The notes under the pieces: model-generated | Databases searched by the model: none | Told to the model about the DNA's origin: nothing | Seen by the model: the letters and a program-made list of their open reading frames with translations, nothing else | Part shown: positions 39,450 to 51,576 of the stretch, piece after piece | Position numbering within the stretch: the stretch's first letter is position 1 | Layout of the letters: the number at the start of each line of letters is the position of its first letter | Origin: Mangifera indica | Taxonomy: Eukaryota > Streptophyta > Magnoliopsida > Sapindales > Anacardiaceae | Assembly: GCF_011075055.1 (NCBI RefSeq) | Contig: NC_058145.1 | Span: 18,101,894-18,165,893, forward strand | Length of the DNA stretch: 64,000 nt | Direction: 5' to 3' | Translations under genes and position numbers: made by a program

Positions 39450-42369
39450 TAGACCGGGCAAAACCTCAAAGCAGCTTCCAGCTCCTTCTCATCATCACAA
39501 TTGTATCCCAATGTATAAGCTTGTGCTGGCATACATACATAAGAAAATGAGATGCATAGCAATATATATCAAAAAAACACAAGATGCTGAATTTAAAAGG
39601 AAAAAACAATAAGATGATAAGATAGGAGCAACTTTCACTACCAAATCGGCCAGATCCCATGAAAGGCTCTGCTTCATCTGCCACCCCGCCTTGTTCCTAA
39701 AATTTGAAAGAGTATTTAGGGGAATGAATTAGAGAAAATTACATGATAAAAAAGCACCACTAACCTAACCTATGTAATGGATGATCATTATAATTGGGTC
39801 CTATAAGTGCTTGCAGCAGATGCATGATGACTAAATGGTATAAAGCCAAAAGAGAATTTCTTTTATCCTCTTTTGATGGCTCGGCAGAAGTGCATGTTTA
39901 TAATGTTGCAGACAACTTTATTTAGAGGAGAACCTAAACAGAGGAAACCCACCAAAGTTGGGCATTCAAGAGCAGAATAAGCATGTCTTCTCATAGTTCT
40001 TATAACTTTCCAAAAGCAGCTCTCCATCCATGCATGTATGTCTTCACACAACTTGGAAAAGCCAACGTCCCCATTTAAACTATGCCCCTCAAAAAATTGT
40101 AGCACCAATATAAATTTTTTGCTCTATTTAAAGGTCAGACAAAGCCCATATATTAGGCTTTGCTTATTCCAGAATGTATATACAGAAACCCAGAGAACTT
40201 TAGAAAAAGTATAATTAATATGTAAAATAATGAGCGCTGAACAACAGCACAGGAGACAGATTAACGGATCAGAATATGGTTCGCACAGTGAACTATTTCA
40301 AAATTATAGGGAGGGGAAGTGTTTTCCAAGTAAACAAATGAAGATGCAGAATTAATACTCACAGAATCTGACTCCATTTCAGCTTGTTCCATCAAATTTT
40401 CAAAACAACGCCCAGAAATTTTACAGACCATAAGCAAATCATTCGGGTCCAAAATGACCTCTCTGCATGTATCATCACAGACTGGAGCAAAGAGAAGATA
40501 AAATTGATGCATTAAAACCCACAAGCATAAGTGGTAAGCATTATCAAGAATGCAGATGAAAATGGTTAATGCTATTAATAGAGTGTTTCCTACCATGAAC
40601 ATAGCCAGTCTTCTCACAAACAAAGACATTGCCAATCTGATGATAAGTACACATTTCTCCAGAACAAGCATGGCCAGTAATCATGCTATCAGTCAGACCT
40701 CTACTGCTTTTCCAGATAGAAACTTGATCACCAACTGTCTTGTCAAGAATTATCCTGTCATCCTTCACCTTCACATCACAATAAAAATCAAATAAGGTAT
40801 GAACATCAATCGAAGAATACCACATGTGCATTCAAGCAGATAAATGTGCCAGAAATGAATGCTCCGAGCATTCGTGTTCGCGTAAAAGCACACACTCTTA
40901 TGGTACCAAAAGTGTTGATATAAAAATCTCCTCCTTTATTTTTTTTCTTAATAATTAACATGAATAATATTTTTTGACAACCAATGTCACTATTATTCAA
41001 TATGTTTTTCATCATTGACTTAACTTTGATGGGAAAACATATTGATGCTCAAGCCAGAGTATTACATGTTACCTGTGAAGGAAGAGGTGCTTGGCTTCTC
41101 TTTGCTACTTGCATTTGGATATAGTACTCCTTAAACTCAGCTGAGCAATTTCTAACAAGTTCAACCATATCTTCCTCATCTCGCTGCAACATGAAGAGTT
41201 GTTTGTTCAAAGACTAATGTCTACATAGCTTTAACAACGTTTTAACCTTGAATGAAGATTGAAATTGTAAAGACCATCCTAGAATATCTTGAAAAAAGAA
41301 TCCAACTTCTGACTTCCAAACACAATTAGCAATATAATGTCAAGGAAATCTAAGGCCCAAAACTATAAATGTTTCCTTTAAGTGAAATTGGTTGAGATGC
41401 TACAACAACAACATTGATTAGAGCTCAATTCTGATAAGAAAAATAAAAGAATAAGTGTCTAGTACTTCCATAAAAATCACATTGCAGCCCCCCCTCTTTT
41501 CCAAAATAGTAAGAGTTCTTTATAAGTTAAAAAAGTGGGACATTTCCCCTTAGTATGAACATGTTTGCCCTTACAAACTTTTATGCAGAAAAACAACGTT
41601 GAAATACAATGATTCATAAACCCTTATGCTAACTTAAAACAGAATAATAAAAATAAAATAAAATAGAAAGAAAAGAAACCTGAATGTAAAGCTTTTTCCA
41701 AGCACAAACTCGCAAACTCTTATTAGGCGGCAACAGACCCCATCGCATGCAGTAACTGCCCAAACAAAAACAATAGCAAGCATGCATTTATCATGACCAC
41801 ATCTTTAGTTCACACATAAAGCATGAGTATGCAGAAAATCAATTGAAACTCACAGGCGACGCCACAAAGATTCATCAGAAGCAGCATAGTTAAGGAATCT
41901 GCATGCCAGTGAACACGATACAAGGTCCTGTCATAATAAAAAACACAAATTTTACATTCCAAAGTAAAATGAAAACATTTTGAAAAATTATCAAAATCAA
42001 AATCAAATTTTAAAAAATAAATAAATATCAAAACCAACCTCAGAGGAGAGGAATTTGAGTATTTGGGGAAATAGTTCGGGAGGAATCTTGCTCAAAATTC
42101 CACTCTCAATTCTCGCCGGATCTGCACCAGAAGCTGAGCTTGAACCTTCCTCTACTCGCAATTTCTTTTTCTTTGGCTCTTCTTTCTCCTCAAATTTCTT
42201 CTCTTTCTATTTTACAAACAAAGCATTAATATGATATAAAAGAAAACGATATCGATATTGCTAAAACGAGTAGAACCTGGGTATCGACGTCCGCATCGGA
42301 GGCTTCAGAGAGGACTTCAGATTCGAGAAACTCAGCTAAGGACGCGTCTTCATCATCTGACAACGTCAT
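39450..42369 (-). CDS. SKIP31: F-box protein SKIP31
   Basis: Nine exons on the minus strand give 315 aa: 42369-42277, 42206-42039, 41927-41854, 41755-41680, 41183-41073, 40768-40594, 40481-40363, 39696-39642 and 39525-39449 (stop TAA 39451-39449). Order: an acidic N terminus ([20 protein letters not shown]), a Lys-rich patch, the F-box (about residues 68-112, starting [14 protein letters not shown] and including [14 protein letters not shown]), then a Cys-rich region with [30 protein letters not shown], and the family ending [17 protein letters not shown]-box proteins link substrates to SKP1-CUL1 ubiquitin ligases; the SKIP31 substrate is not certain. The Cys pattern looks able to bind metal. 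Splice phases all agree. The feature start is given as the stop codon region. Confidence 0.92.
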
Positions 42370-42659
42370 GGAAGACAGATCGGAGATGGAGGAAACCAGA
42401 ATCTAATCGGAGGATGTTGGTGGCGGTGGCCGGGATTTTAGTTATAATTTTTTATTTTTTATTTTTTATTTTGAGAGGTGAAAACCGAACAGATCGTCTG
42501 CGTCGTGATCATACGAGGATAAGCTAACAGAGATAGGTGGACGGTCTAGATGCCACGCCACTTTGCTAATGGGCCGGTCCGTACCCTACCGAGTGACTTC
42601 CCTTATTTGTCACATTCACATGTCATCTTGTAATTTATGACCGATAAAGCAGTCTTCAT

Positions 42660-44645
42660 GAGGGGGATTCGAGCCAAACCGAACTCAAACACAGGCAAAT
42701 TTGGTATCAATTCGATAACTGCTTATTCGAGCCGTTTAAGCTTGAACTCGTTCAACGTAATGAAAATACAACTCATATTCGAGCTCGTTGGCTCGTGAGC
42801 TATTTGCGAGCCTTTAACAAGCTTGACTCGCAATACATACCAAGTCAAGCTACTCACGAGCCTATAACGAGTTGAAAATTGAATATGTTTCATGATCCTA
42901 GATATTGAGCTAGGCTTGCTTATGCTTAACGAGCCGAGCCATCGAGCCGAGCTATCAAGCGAGCTGTCAAGCCGAGCCTAACAAGCTTGCTCACAAGATC
43001 ACAATTTCAATTTCAAAATGTTATTTTCATTTAAACATTATTTAATACATTTTCATTGTTTGTAAATCAATCTATTTATATATTTTAAATATTTTCAAGA
43101 ATAAACACAAAACTAATTCAGCAGATAATCAATCCCTGCAACTTCCATTCTTGTTTGTTAGTTGTTAGTTGTGTATCGAGCGAGGGTTTTTCTAGTTTTC
43201 ATAATAATTTTTCATTTTTCGGGTACTAACTTAATTGACTTGACCTCTTTTATCTCATTTTAATCCGTATACATTAATTTTAACTGAATTTTTTTCTTTA
43301 AATAAATTAAAATAATTTTTTAATTGGATAAACAATTTTACTTTAATTTTTATTTATTATACAAATGTAAAAAGATTTTGAGTTAATAATCATTTTAACC
43401 CCATCTCTAATTTCATCTAAAATTCAAAATAAAATAAATTTTACATCAAAATTATTTTAATCTATGTAAACATTTAATTATACTATATGTTATTTAATTT
43501 TTCAAATTAAAACTGAATTTTTAAATTTGATTGTATGAAATCAATCTTCTTATATTAATCACTTATTGAAAATGAATAAAATAAAATTATCTTAAGTTTT
43601 ATCAAAACAGTAAACAGGTTGGTGTGACACATGGGTAATTTTGACAAAAGTTTTTTTTATTATATTTGTATAAATAATAAAAATTAGATTAAAATGATTT
43701 AATCTAATAATAAAAATTAAACACCCACTTGTATTGCGATTTAAATAAGGTCAAAATTTACAATTGTCCTTGTGAATGTCAACTTGAACCCATGTGAGCG
43801 AATTGATATTGCTTTGAACAACAGGATTTCATGTGAGGAAAATTCTCAGATGCAAAGGGAAGTTTCCTGGTGGAGTTGATATTGCTTTGAACAACAGGAT
43901 TTTAAGCTACATCTGTGCTTGTGGGTTTCATCAAAGTAGAGTTACGTGACATGTAATGTTGATTAACAGTCTGATGTCCTAGAGTGATGTTCTCTAAACT
44001 AGTGTGCTTTTGGGCGCCCCAATTAAGGTATCATCTTGGCTGACTATTCCGTTGGCTCCTCGATGTTCTTCTTGGCATGCAACCCAAATTGAGAGCAGCT
44101 AACAGATAACAAATATCATAGATTGAGAAGAATCACACATTGTAAATTTTCACTTTGAGAAGAGTAGCACTTCTTAACCAACAAAGCTCAATATCACATA
44201 GATAAGAACACCAGTTCAAGGTGGCAGTCTCTCTAAGATGAGCCAAAATTACTCCTAAGCAAGCACAGTAAAATTGAAAAAGAAAACAACTTTGCAATAA
44301 GAAAGTAACAGGAGAAGAGCATATACAAACCTTCAATACAAGAAGGAAGTTGCTCTCCAGTTTCAGAACTCTTATCACGTCTGCTTTTAGTTAAATAAGA
44401 ATCGGCTCGTGAGTCGAGTCAAGCTGCTCGGTTCGCGAGCCTTGACGAGCTGTTGGATCGTGAGCCAAGTCGAGCACTCGGCTCGTGATCTTATGCGAGC
44501 TGTTCGACTTACAGTTATTATTTGGGCTCGAGATCGGTTTCTCTGAATGCTTAAGCTTGGGCTAGTTAATACCTGGCGCGTTTCGAGCTCAATCGAGCTG
44601 AGCTCGATTTCGAGCTCAAACTGACTCGACTCGAATCCACCCCTA
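42660..44645. mobile_element. Degenerate hAT-like element with GAGCTCG-rich ends
   Basis: The left end (GGGGGATTCGAGCC, 42662) and right end (GACTCGAATCCACCCCTA) are inverted and match the termini of the hAT MITE at 51235. About 300 bases at each end are full of the short motif GAGC/GCTC in both directions, as in hAT subterminal binding sites. The middle has AT-rich sequence and a local duplication of TTGATATTGCTTTGAACAAC (near 43805 and 43880). No transposase. An 8-bp target duplication is not recognisable. Confidence 0.65.
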
Positions 44646-45246
44646 TCAACGACTATTGAGAGATCAGTTATAAATATCTTGGTTGGTTATATCAGACGGT
44701 CGGATTTGATTTAAAATGGGTTAAATTCTTTTATTTTATAATCAAACTGAATATGAATTGGTTGAAATTTATTTTAAAATTAAATTATTTTTAAACAGAA
44801 TTCGGATATTAATTTATTAGTTCCAAAACGATTTCAAACTACATTTTAACACTCTAAACATTACTAAAGGCCATTGGTAGAAATTGCAAGATCTTTGTTC
44901 TTGTGAATCATTCAGGATCCAATTTCACAAGTTTTATTAACTTTTATGTTTTGAAGCATATGAGCACAATTTCACATCCAATTTTGAAGTAGAAAGAAGC
45001 ATAAAATGAACCTAACCTAACAATTCATAATCAGGTTGGAAACAAACAACAGGTTCAAATTCAAATTCAAATTACATCCATCTTCACTGTAACCATAACA
45101 AAAATACTACTACAGTGAAAATCAGATGTCTTGACAGATGTATTTGCAATTACATGGTTTCCAGCCTGTGCTAAAATAAGCCCAAGTAAATCCAAAGCAG
45201 ACCAAAACCATGTAAACGGACTTAAAAGAACAGCATTAGGCAGATT

Positions 45247-45495
45247 TCACAAAATCTGAGATAGTAATTTGGCAATCTCCAGGAAGCCAACACTGTCTCT
45301 TCCATTGAATATACTCTTCAACTTCTCATCACATCGAAGAAACTTTCCCAGTTGTGGAGATACAAGAACCGGTTTCGTAATTCCCCTTTTGGCTTTCTCC
45401 GAACTAACAGCCGCTACTGATGAAGATATCTTGGCTGCCGCCATCAATGCCCTGCATCTTCCAAATACCCTGTTGCACATAGTTGTTGCTGCCAT
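45247..45495 (-). CDS. SWIB/MDM2-domain protein with the middle of the domain missing
   Basis: A single open frame of 82 aa starts MAATTMCNRVFGRCRALMAA, has an Ala/Ser/Lys-rich lead (possibly organelle-targeting), then GITKPVLVSPQLGKFL and directly CDEKLKSIFNGRDSVGFLEI and AKLLSQIL. In intact SWIB proteins about 30-35 residues, the central helices, lie between GKFL and CDEKL. They are absent here without a frameshift, and no intron in this place could restore them. SWIB domains occur in chromatin remodelling subunits and in small organelle proteins of plants. The frame is open but the fold is probably broken, so this may be a pseudogene or a changed short protein. In Arabidopsis a SWIB gene lies next to XEG113, which agrees with the location. 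Confidence 0.6.
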   Translation of the reverse strand: MAATTMCNRVFGRCRALMAAAKISSSVAAVSSEKAKRGITKPVLVSPQLGKFLRCDEKLKSIFNGRDSVGFLEIAKLLSQIL

Positions 45496-46413
45496 TTCAC
45501 TCTCCTCTTCTGCCTGCAAATACCGCGCTCACTCACAATTAAAATACTGGGAAAGACCAAAAGCGAGGGTTTTCTTTAGCAAATAACAATGACTCTATAC
45601 AGAGCATTTTACACTCAACAAAAGTATGGTAAATTGTGAGCTGAAAAGACTTTCTTACCCTTCACACTTTATTCAAGCTTGCTGCTCAGCATATTTTCAC
45701 ATTGTCATCTGTGATGTTCAGCACAGATGGGAATGAAATGAAGACTTCCATGACTTGGCATATAAATGGGTTCTTCAATGGTAAGCTGGGGAGAAGCTTC
45801 CTTTGATTCTGAATCCAGTGGTAATATTGTTTCTTTCATTATTGTTTGCCCTTAAAACTGTATTGCATTGAACATTTGCGTAGTTTGCAATTGTGATATT
45901 TATTTAAGTAGAATCCGGTGGATGACCGAAGACGAATAATGGAATTGCGGATTGCAATCAGCAAACCATCAGAGAAAAAAGCATCACCAACTCTGTGATT
46001 ATGATGGTTTGCCAATGTTCAATCATCCTCAATAGCATTATCAAATGTATTTATCCCATTGTCCAGTAGGCTTGCTTTATACTACCGTTACTTCGATGCT
46101 TTTCGGAATTAGAATATTCCTAAGCTCTTCAAATGAAATGGACTGATGAGGCATTAGAAACAAAGACAAAAACTTCATTCATCCTATGAAAGTTTCCCCA
46201 GAATACAATTCGATTGAAGAAACAGAAGTATTCTCCCACAAAGCTGTAATGACTTGAGAAATTAACACAAAAAGATTGATGCACTGAATGTCTGACCACA
46301 ACGTCAAACAAAAATGCCCATGAAGTTAAGTTATTTAATTTTTTATAGCAGATTTTGAATACACCACAATTTTAATTGTAGCAGAAGAGTTCAAACAAAA
46401 TCAAGCCAGCCAA
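45496..46413. other. Spacer between the SWIB fragments
   Basis: No coding frame or repeat recognised. The part next to 45495 may be the 5' UTR of the SWIB frame. Confidence 0.4.
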
Positions 46414-46542
46414 CTATTGCTGAGTCTTGACAAATTGCTTGGACAGCAATTTGGCAATCTCTGGAGTCCCAATTCTGTCCTTCCCAGCCAATATAGGCCG
46501 CAACTTCTCCTCACCAAGCAAGTCCTCCTTCATTCCAGGGTT
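46414..46542 (-). pseudogene. Isolated last exon of a second SWIB-domain gene
   Basis: After a TTTTTTGCAG acceptor, 42 codons read NPGMKEDLLGEEKLRPILAG, then KDRIGTPEIAKLLSKQFVKT and a TAG stop. This is the C-terminal third of a SWIB domain. No upstream exon with the rest of the domain was found up to 47299, so it is most likely a remnant. It is a different copy from the fragment at 45247. Confidence 0.6.
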
Positions 46543-47299
46543 CTGCAAAAAATCATTGAAATGTCACAGCCAAGAAATTCCACACAGATAATGGGAAGGG
46601 AAAAGAGGACTCCTAGTGAACAATAAACAATTTTTTTGTGATCAACATGGATGGTCTGATTAGATGTGAGATTACCGATGCTTGTCCACAAGAATGACTG
46701 TGTCCGTAGTGTTTTGTCCGAAGACTTGAACAATATTTCTACCACAAACTCCTCGTACAAGATCATAATCATGGTCATACTTCCATAGAAACACACAACT
46801 TTATATGTTGAAAAAATGCATTGTGATCATAACAATTTATGCAGATCCAATATCATGGAAATACATATGATTGTAACTAAAATTGTCTACTTACTCATGT
46901 TTAATGCTGATGGCAGGAATATGTATACTACTTCAAATGGCAGAAATTTAAATTATAAAGCCAAATAAATTCAAAAAAGGCCCAAATACGGAGATTAAGA
47001 TTTCACCATACACACAGAGAATTTAACAAACAAAATGTTTCATCATATTATTAGTGATAGAAATTTACTACCTAAGTACTTATCTTTTGAAAATTTTTTA
47101 ATTTTGTGCATTGACAATAAATATTAATTTATATACTAACAATGACATGTTACGATGTGATTTAATGAATTTAAATGAGAGATAAAATAATATTCAATTA
47201 TAGATGAGTTAATACACCGATTTTTACAGTAGTGCTAAGGATTAACACCATCAAATTTTATCAACAAAACTATGCATCATTTAATAGGTGTAGTTAGCG
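46543..47299. other. Spacer before the hAT element
   Basis: AT-rich, no gene or repeat recognised. It ends with the 8-bp AGTTAGCG (47292-47299), which matches AGTTAGAG on the far side of the hAT element. Confidence 0.45.
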
Positions 47300-48382
47300 T
47301 AGTCCTGGCCACGGTTCATGAACACTAAAGCTTGTTTTACTGCGACAGTTGATACTGGTATTGTTAGGATTTGTTTAGCAATAGTTGTTAATGTTAGAAA
47401 AGTTGATACATATCGACTCCACTATTCTAGAATTGGAAAATCTTTACCTATATTACTGTCACCAAACTCAAAAGTAGTGATTAAATAAATATTGAACTCC
47501 GAAGTGGAGTCTGATATCCCTCTTAGTCTTTTGCCCTTTTGCATCATAAAATGATCACCATAACTCATATTTTGGATTGGTGATGGGGCAATAGGTGGTA
47601 CAGAGGAAGAAGAACCACTTTGGTTATCATAAATTAATAAATATTTAACATAAATTTCTTTAATTAAATTCATAATGTTAGTTATAGTTAATGAAATATT
47701 AACTTCATCCTCACAATCTAATTGCATATATTCATAATATGATGTCAAATAATTTGTAACACCATCTAATTTAAATCTAGGATCAAAAAAACAAGCAACA
47801 AGAAAAATTTCTGGAATTTCTTTATAGTAAGTTAATCATTTTGTTTTCATTAAAAAAAATAGTTTTTTTTATAATAACATCTTGTTCGGCTTCTTGTAAA
47901 ACCTCAATAATATTAAGAGTTTTATTTAAAAACAAATGAAAAGTAGGATAATAAACCTCACTTAAAGTATAAGTTATATTATTAAAATTTCTTAATACGT
48001 TTAAAATTATTTTACAAATATCTCGATGTTGGAGATATAATGTAACTTGTGACACATTTTGTGAAATAAATATGCACAATAATTCTCTATAATCAAAAGA
48101 CTCATTGAGTAATTCATATGTTGAATTCCAACGAGTCGACATATCTTTAGGAAATCTTTTTGGTCTTCTATTATGTAGTTTACAAAATTTACCACACTCT
48201 TTCATAGTTTGGGGATGTATCTATAAAAATGAAATTACTGTTTTTATTGGAATAATATAATTATTAAGACATTTTAAACCATCCTGTACACATAAATTTA
48301 ATACATGACATGTATATCTAATATGAAAAGATCTACCACCTAAATTAGGTTTACAAATTTTTGTTAAATCAGTTATTGAGGC

Positions 48383-50508
48383 TGTAACATCTCTCTCCAG
48401 AATTACAACCCTCTGAAAGAGAAATGTTATGAATTAATATCCGAAGTGTCTATTTTTTTTTTTAAAACTACTTTAAACTAAATTCATTACTAAAAGTGTT
48501 TAAAAATTATTCTAAGAAAACTGAAAATCTAGAAGCGAACAAAAGATGCATATATCCCATATGAAAACTCATCTGAAAGCATCTGAAAACATGAAGTAAT
48601 CATATACAATTGTTGAATCATCTCAAAAAGGTTAAAAGTCAACAAGAACATGTGACTGTATGCATGTAACATAAACCAGAGATACCCTGCTCTAGCTGGA
48701 TCTATCTTCGCTGACTTGATCCTACCTTGCAGCTACCATGATCACCTATACCTGCAATCATGAAAGAAAAGGAAGTGAGAGATAAGAACACTCAGTAAGG
48801 GGAAATGATTAAGTAAACTATCTCATTTCCTGTTCTAACTCACTCTCGGGATTCAATCTCACATCATAACCTCTATAAGGAATCGAGGGGATACTCTAGT
48901 TTATTCTTTACTGTTTAGGTCATACTTTGTCCTATCTGATATCCATTTGATACTTTCTGGAAGCTGACCACAAAGATTTGACACTTTTCTAAGCTCAAGC
49001 TCTCTTCCTTTTTCTCACTACACCATTTTTGAATCTGAATTATGCTCTACTACGAGTCGACCCTATTGTGGGTCTATGTTCTGCTATAGATGTGTCCTAT
49101 TGCAAACGTGCCCTACTGCGGGCGGTGTAGTGTAAAGTGTCTCCTTGTAGTTCATAACATGTATGCGTGCGTTATATCTTACTAATCTTGTTTCCATCTA
49201 AAATTATCTACAATCCACCGGACCATACTCTTGGAACAACCCCTAAATCTTGAACCCCAAATTCATTTTCTTGCTTTTCTTTCTTTTCTTTTTCTTTTCT
49301 TTTTCTCTCCTTTCTTTCCTTTCCTTTCTTTCTTTTCTCCCTTTTCTTTTTCTCCTCCTTTGCTTTCTTTCTTTCTTTCCAAAACTGTAAATAACTGTTT
49401 ACAGACTGTTCACTTGGTATAGTAGTCTTTTTCTTTACGCAATCTAACAATCCAAACAGTTTCTAATTCATACAAACTATATATCATTGAAAAGAGGATT
49501 CAAAGAGTTTTCCAATAAGTTATAACAACACTCATGATTCATCGAATAAAGTAGTCAAAACGTAGGATGACATCAGTGATAAAAAACTATATTTACTATT
49601 CATTTGGTAAGATAGTCTTTTTATTCATGCAATTTAATAGTCCAAACAGTCTCTAATGTATGCAAGCTATATATCATTGAAAAGAGAATTCAAAGAATTT
49701 TCTAAAATGCTATAATATCACTCATGATTCATCAGATAAGATAGTAAAAATGTGGGATGAAATCAATGGCAAAAAACTGCATTCACTATTTATTTGGTAA
49801 GACAGTCTTTTTGTTCATGCAATTTAATAGTCCAAACGGTCTTTAATTCATACAAGCCATATATCATTGAAAAGAGGATTCAAAGAGCTTTCCAAAAACC
49901 TATAATAGTACTCATGATTCATCAGATAAGACAGTCAAAATGTGGGACAAAGTCAGTGGCAAAATGGTAAATATCATCCAACTCTTTGCTATGAACAAAC
50001 TAACACACATATATACTCAAAATGGTAAAACAACAATTTTCAACTTCAAAATCATCATTTATAACATAGAGACAAAGAACCAAAACCATAAAACATGAAA
50101 CATACCAAGGATAATACCCTTTACCTTGTTTCAAGTCAATCTTTGCAAGTTGGTTTCCTCCTCTTTGTCTTGTTTTCTTTATCACCAAAACCACTGTAAA
50201 TCAACACTAAAATACACTAACATATTCATATAACATGCATTCAATATATATAAACATAGGTAAAGGGAAAAGAAAAAGATGTTTTGGTTACCAAGGCTTC
50301 CAAAGTACTTCTTTGTTTTCTTTTCTTATTTTATCTTCCAAAACCCTTTCAATTCCTTCATTTTTCTTCAAAAAACAAATGAAAACAACATGAAAAGGCT
50401 GACTGTTGGAATGGACGGGAGAAGATGATGGAAAAAGGCTTGAAGTTTCCTTTTTTTATCTTTTATCTTTTTATATATATTCATACATTTTAATATGGAT
50501 TTATATAA

Positions 50509-50584
<76 letters not shown>

Positions 50585-50680
50585 ACACATACATATGAAT
50601 ATATATATTTAAAACTGAAAATATCTCAAAATAGAGTTAAAAGACATAAATACCCCTGAAACGTACCTGAGGGTATTACA
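48383..50680 (-). mobile_element. Solo LTR of a long-LTR Ty3-type element, copy A
   Basis: Read on the minus strand it starts TGTAATACCCTCAGG and ends GGATGTTACA-like (GAGAGATGTTACA), so TG...CA. The flanks GAGGC (48378-48382) and GAGGT (50681-50685) form a 5-bp duplication with one change. It is 2298 bp and has no coding region. It holds three copies of a roughly 190-bp subrepeat (about 49390-49960), a purine/pyrimidine-biased tract, and a (TA)n run (50511-50581). A related copy in the opposite direction lies at 54202-56422. Confidence 0.8.
50511..50581. repeat. (TA)n microsatellite inside solo LTR copy A
   Basis: About 70 bases of TA at the same relative place as the TA tract in copy B. 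Confidence 0.95.
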
Positions 50681-51234
50681 GAGGTCGTATTTGAAGGTGC
50701 ATTATCAAATCTAATTGAAAAAATTTTAAAAACTAATTTATATTCTTCTAATATTCCTTTAATTATTCTATAAATATTATCAGTCGTTTGTCGATCATCA
50801 AACGCCCTAAATGCTAAAATTCTTTTTTGTAATTGAAATTTATCATCTATCCAATGACAAGTTATACCCATATAAGAGTGAGTTTGTCAATTGTCAGTCT
50901 AAATATCATTACATATAGATACACGCCCATTAAAATTTGTAAAAAATTGAATTAATTCTTTCTTTGTTTTTTATATAAACTTAATAATGATCTTTTTAAT
51001 GTGTTTCTTGAAATAGTTTTATGTGCAGGATTTTATGCAACTTTACAATAATTATTAAAACCTAAATTTTCACCAAAACTAAATATCAAATGATCTATTG
51101 CTATCATTTTTGCAAATTCTTCCTTACTTTTATTATCACTATAAATAAATAAAAATTTATGTGGAGAACCATATCTAGTTACTTGTGTTTGGCCTTTATT
51201 TTGCCCCATTTTTTCTGGATGCTTTGACTCCAAG

Positions 51235-51576
51235 TAGGGCTGGACTCTAGCCGAGCCAGCTCGAGCTCGAGCTCGGCTCGGTTCGAACCGGGCTCTGCTC
51301 GGCTCGATCAAGCTAGAGCTGGCTCAGGTTGGCTCAGTATATATTTTTTTAAAATTTTTTATACAAAACGACGTCATTTTGATCCTCATATATATACAAA
51401 ACGGTGCCGTTTTGATATGAAAAACGAGCCGAACTGAGCCGAAAACGAACTGATCTCGAGCCGAGTCGAGTTCGGCTCGAGTCGAGCTCGAGCCGAACTC
51501 AAGCCGGCCATTAAAAAACTGAGTCGAGCCCGAGCTGGCTGAGAGCCGAGCTCGACTCGGCTCGAATCCAGCCCTA
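51235..51576. mobile_element. hAT MITE with perfect 8-bp target duplication
   Basis: 342 bp, ends TAGGGCTGGACTCTAGCC and GGCTCGAATCCAGCCCTA. The target duplication ACTCCAAG is perfect (51227-51234 and 51577-51584). The ends are filled with GAGCTCG/CGAGC motifs, the centre is AT-rich with two ACGACGTCATTTT/ACGGTGCCGTTTT-like segments. It sits in the BED-finger coding part of the dead hAT transposase. Confidence 0.93.

Noticed and set aside
45269..45586. 105-codon frame on the plus strand
   Set aside because: It is antisense to the SWIB frame and has no family features.
50368..50586. Ile/Tyr repeat frame
   Set aside because: A translation of the (TA)n tract in the solo LTR.
51275..51295. GGTTCGAACC resembling a tRNA T-loop
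   Set aside because: It is part of the GAGC/CGAACC-rich end of the hAT MITE; no cloverleaf can be built around it.
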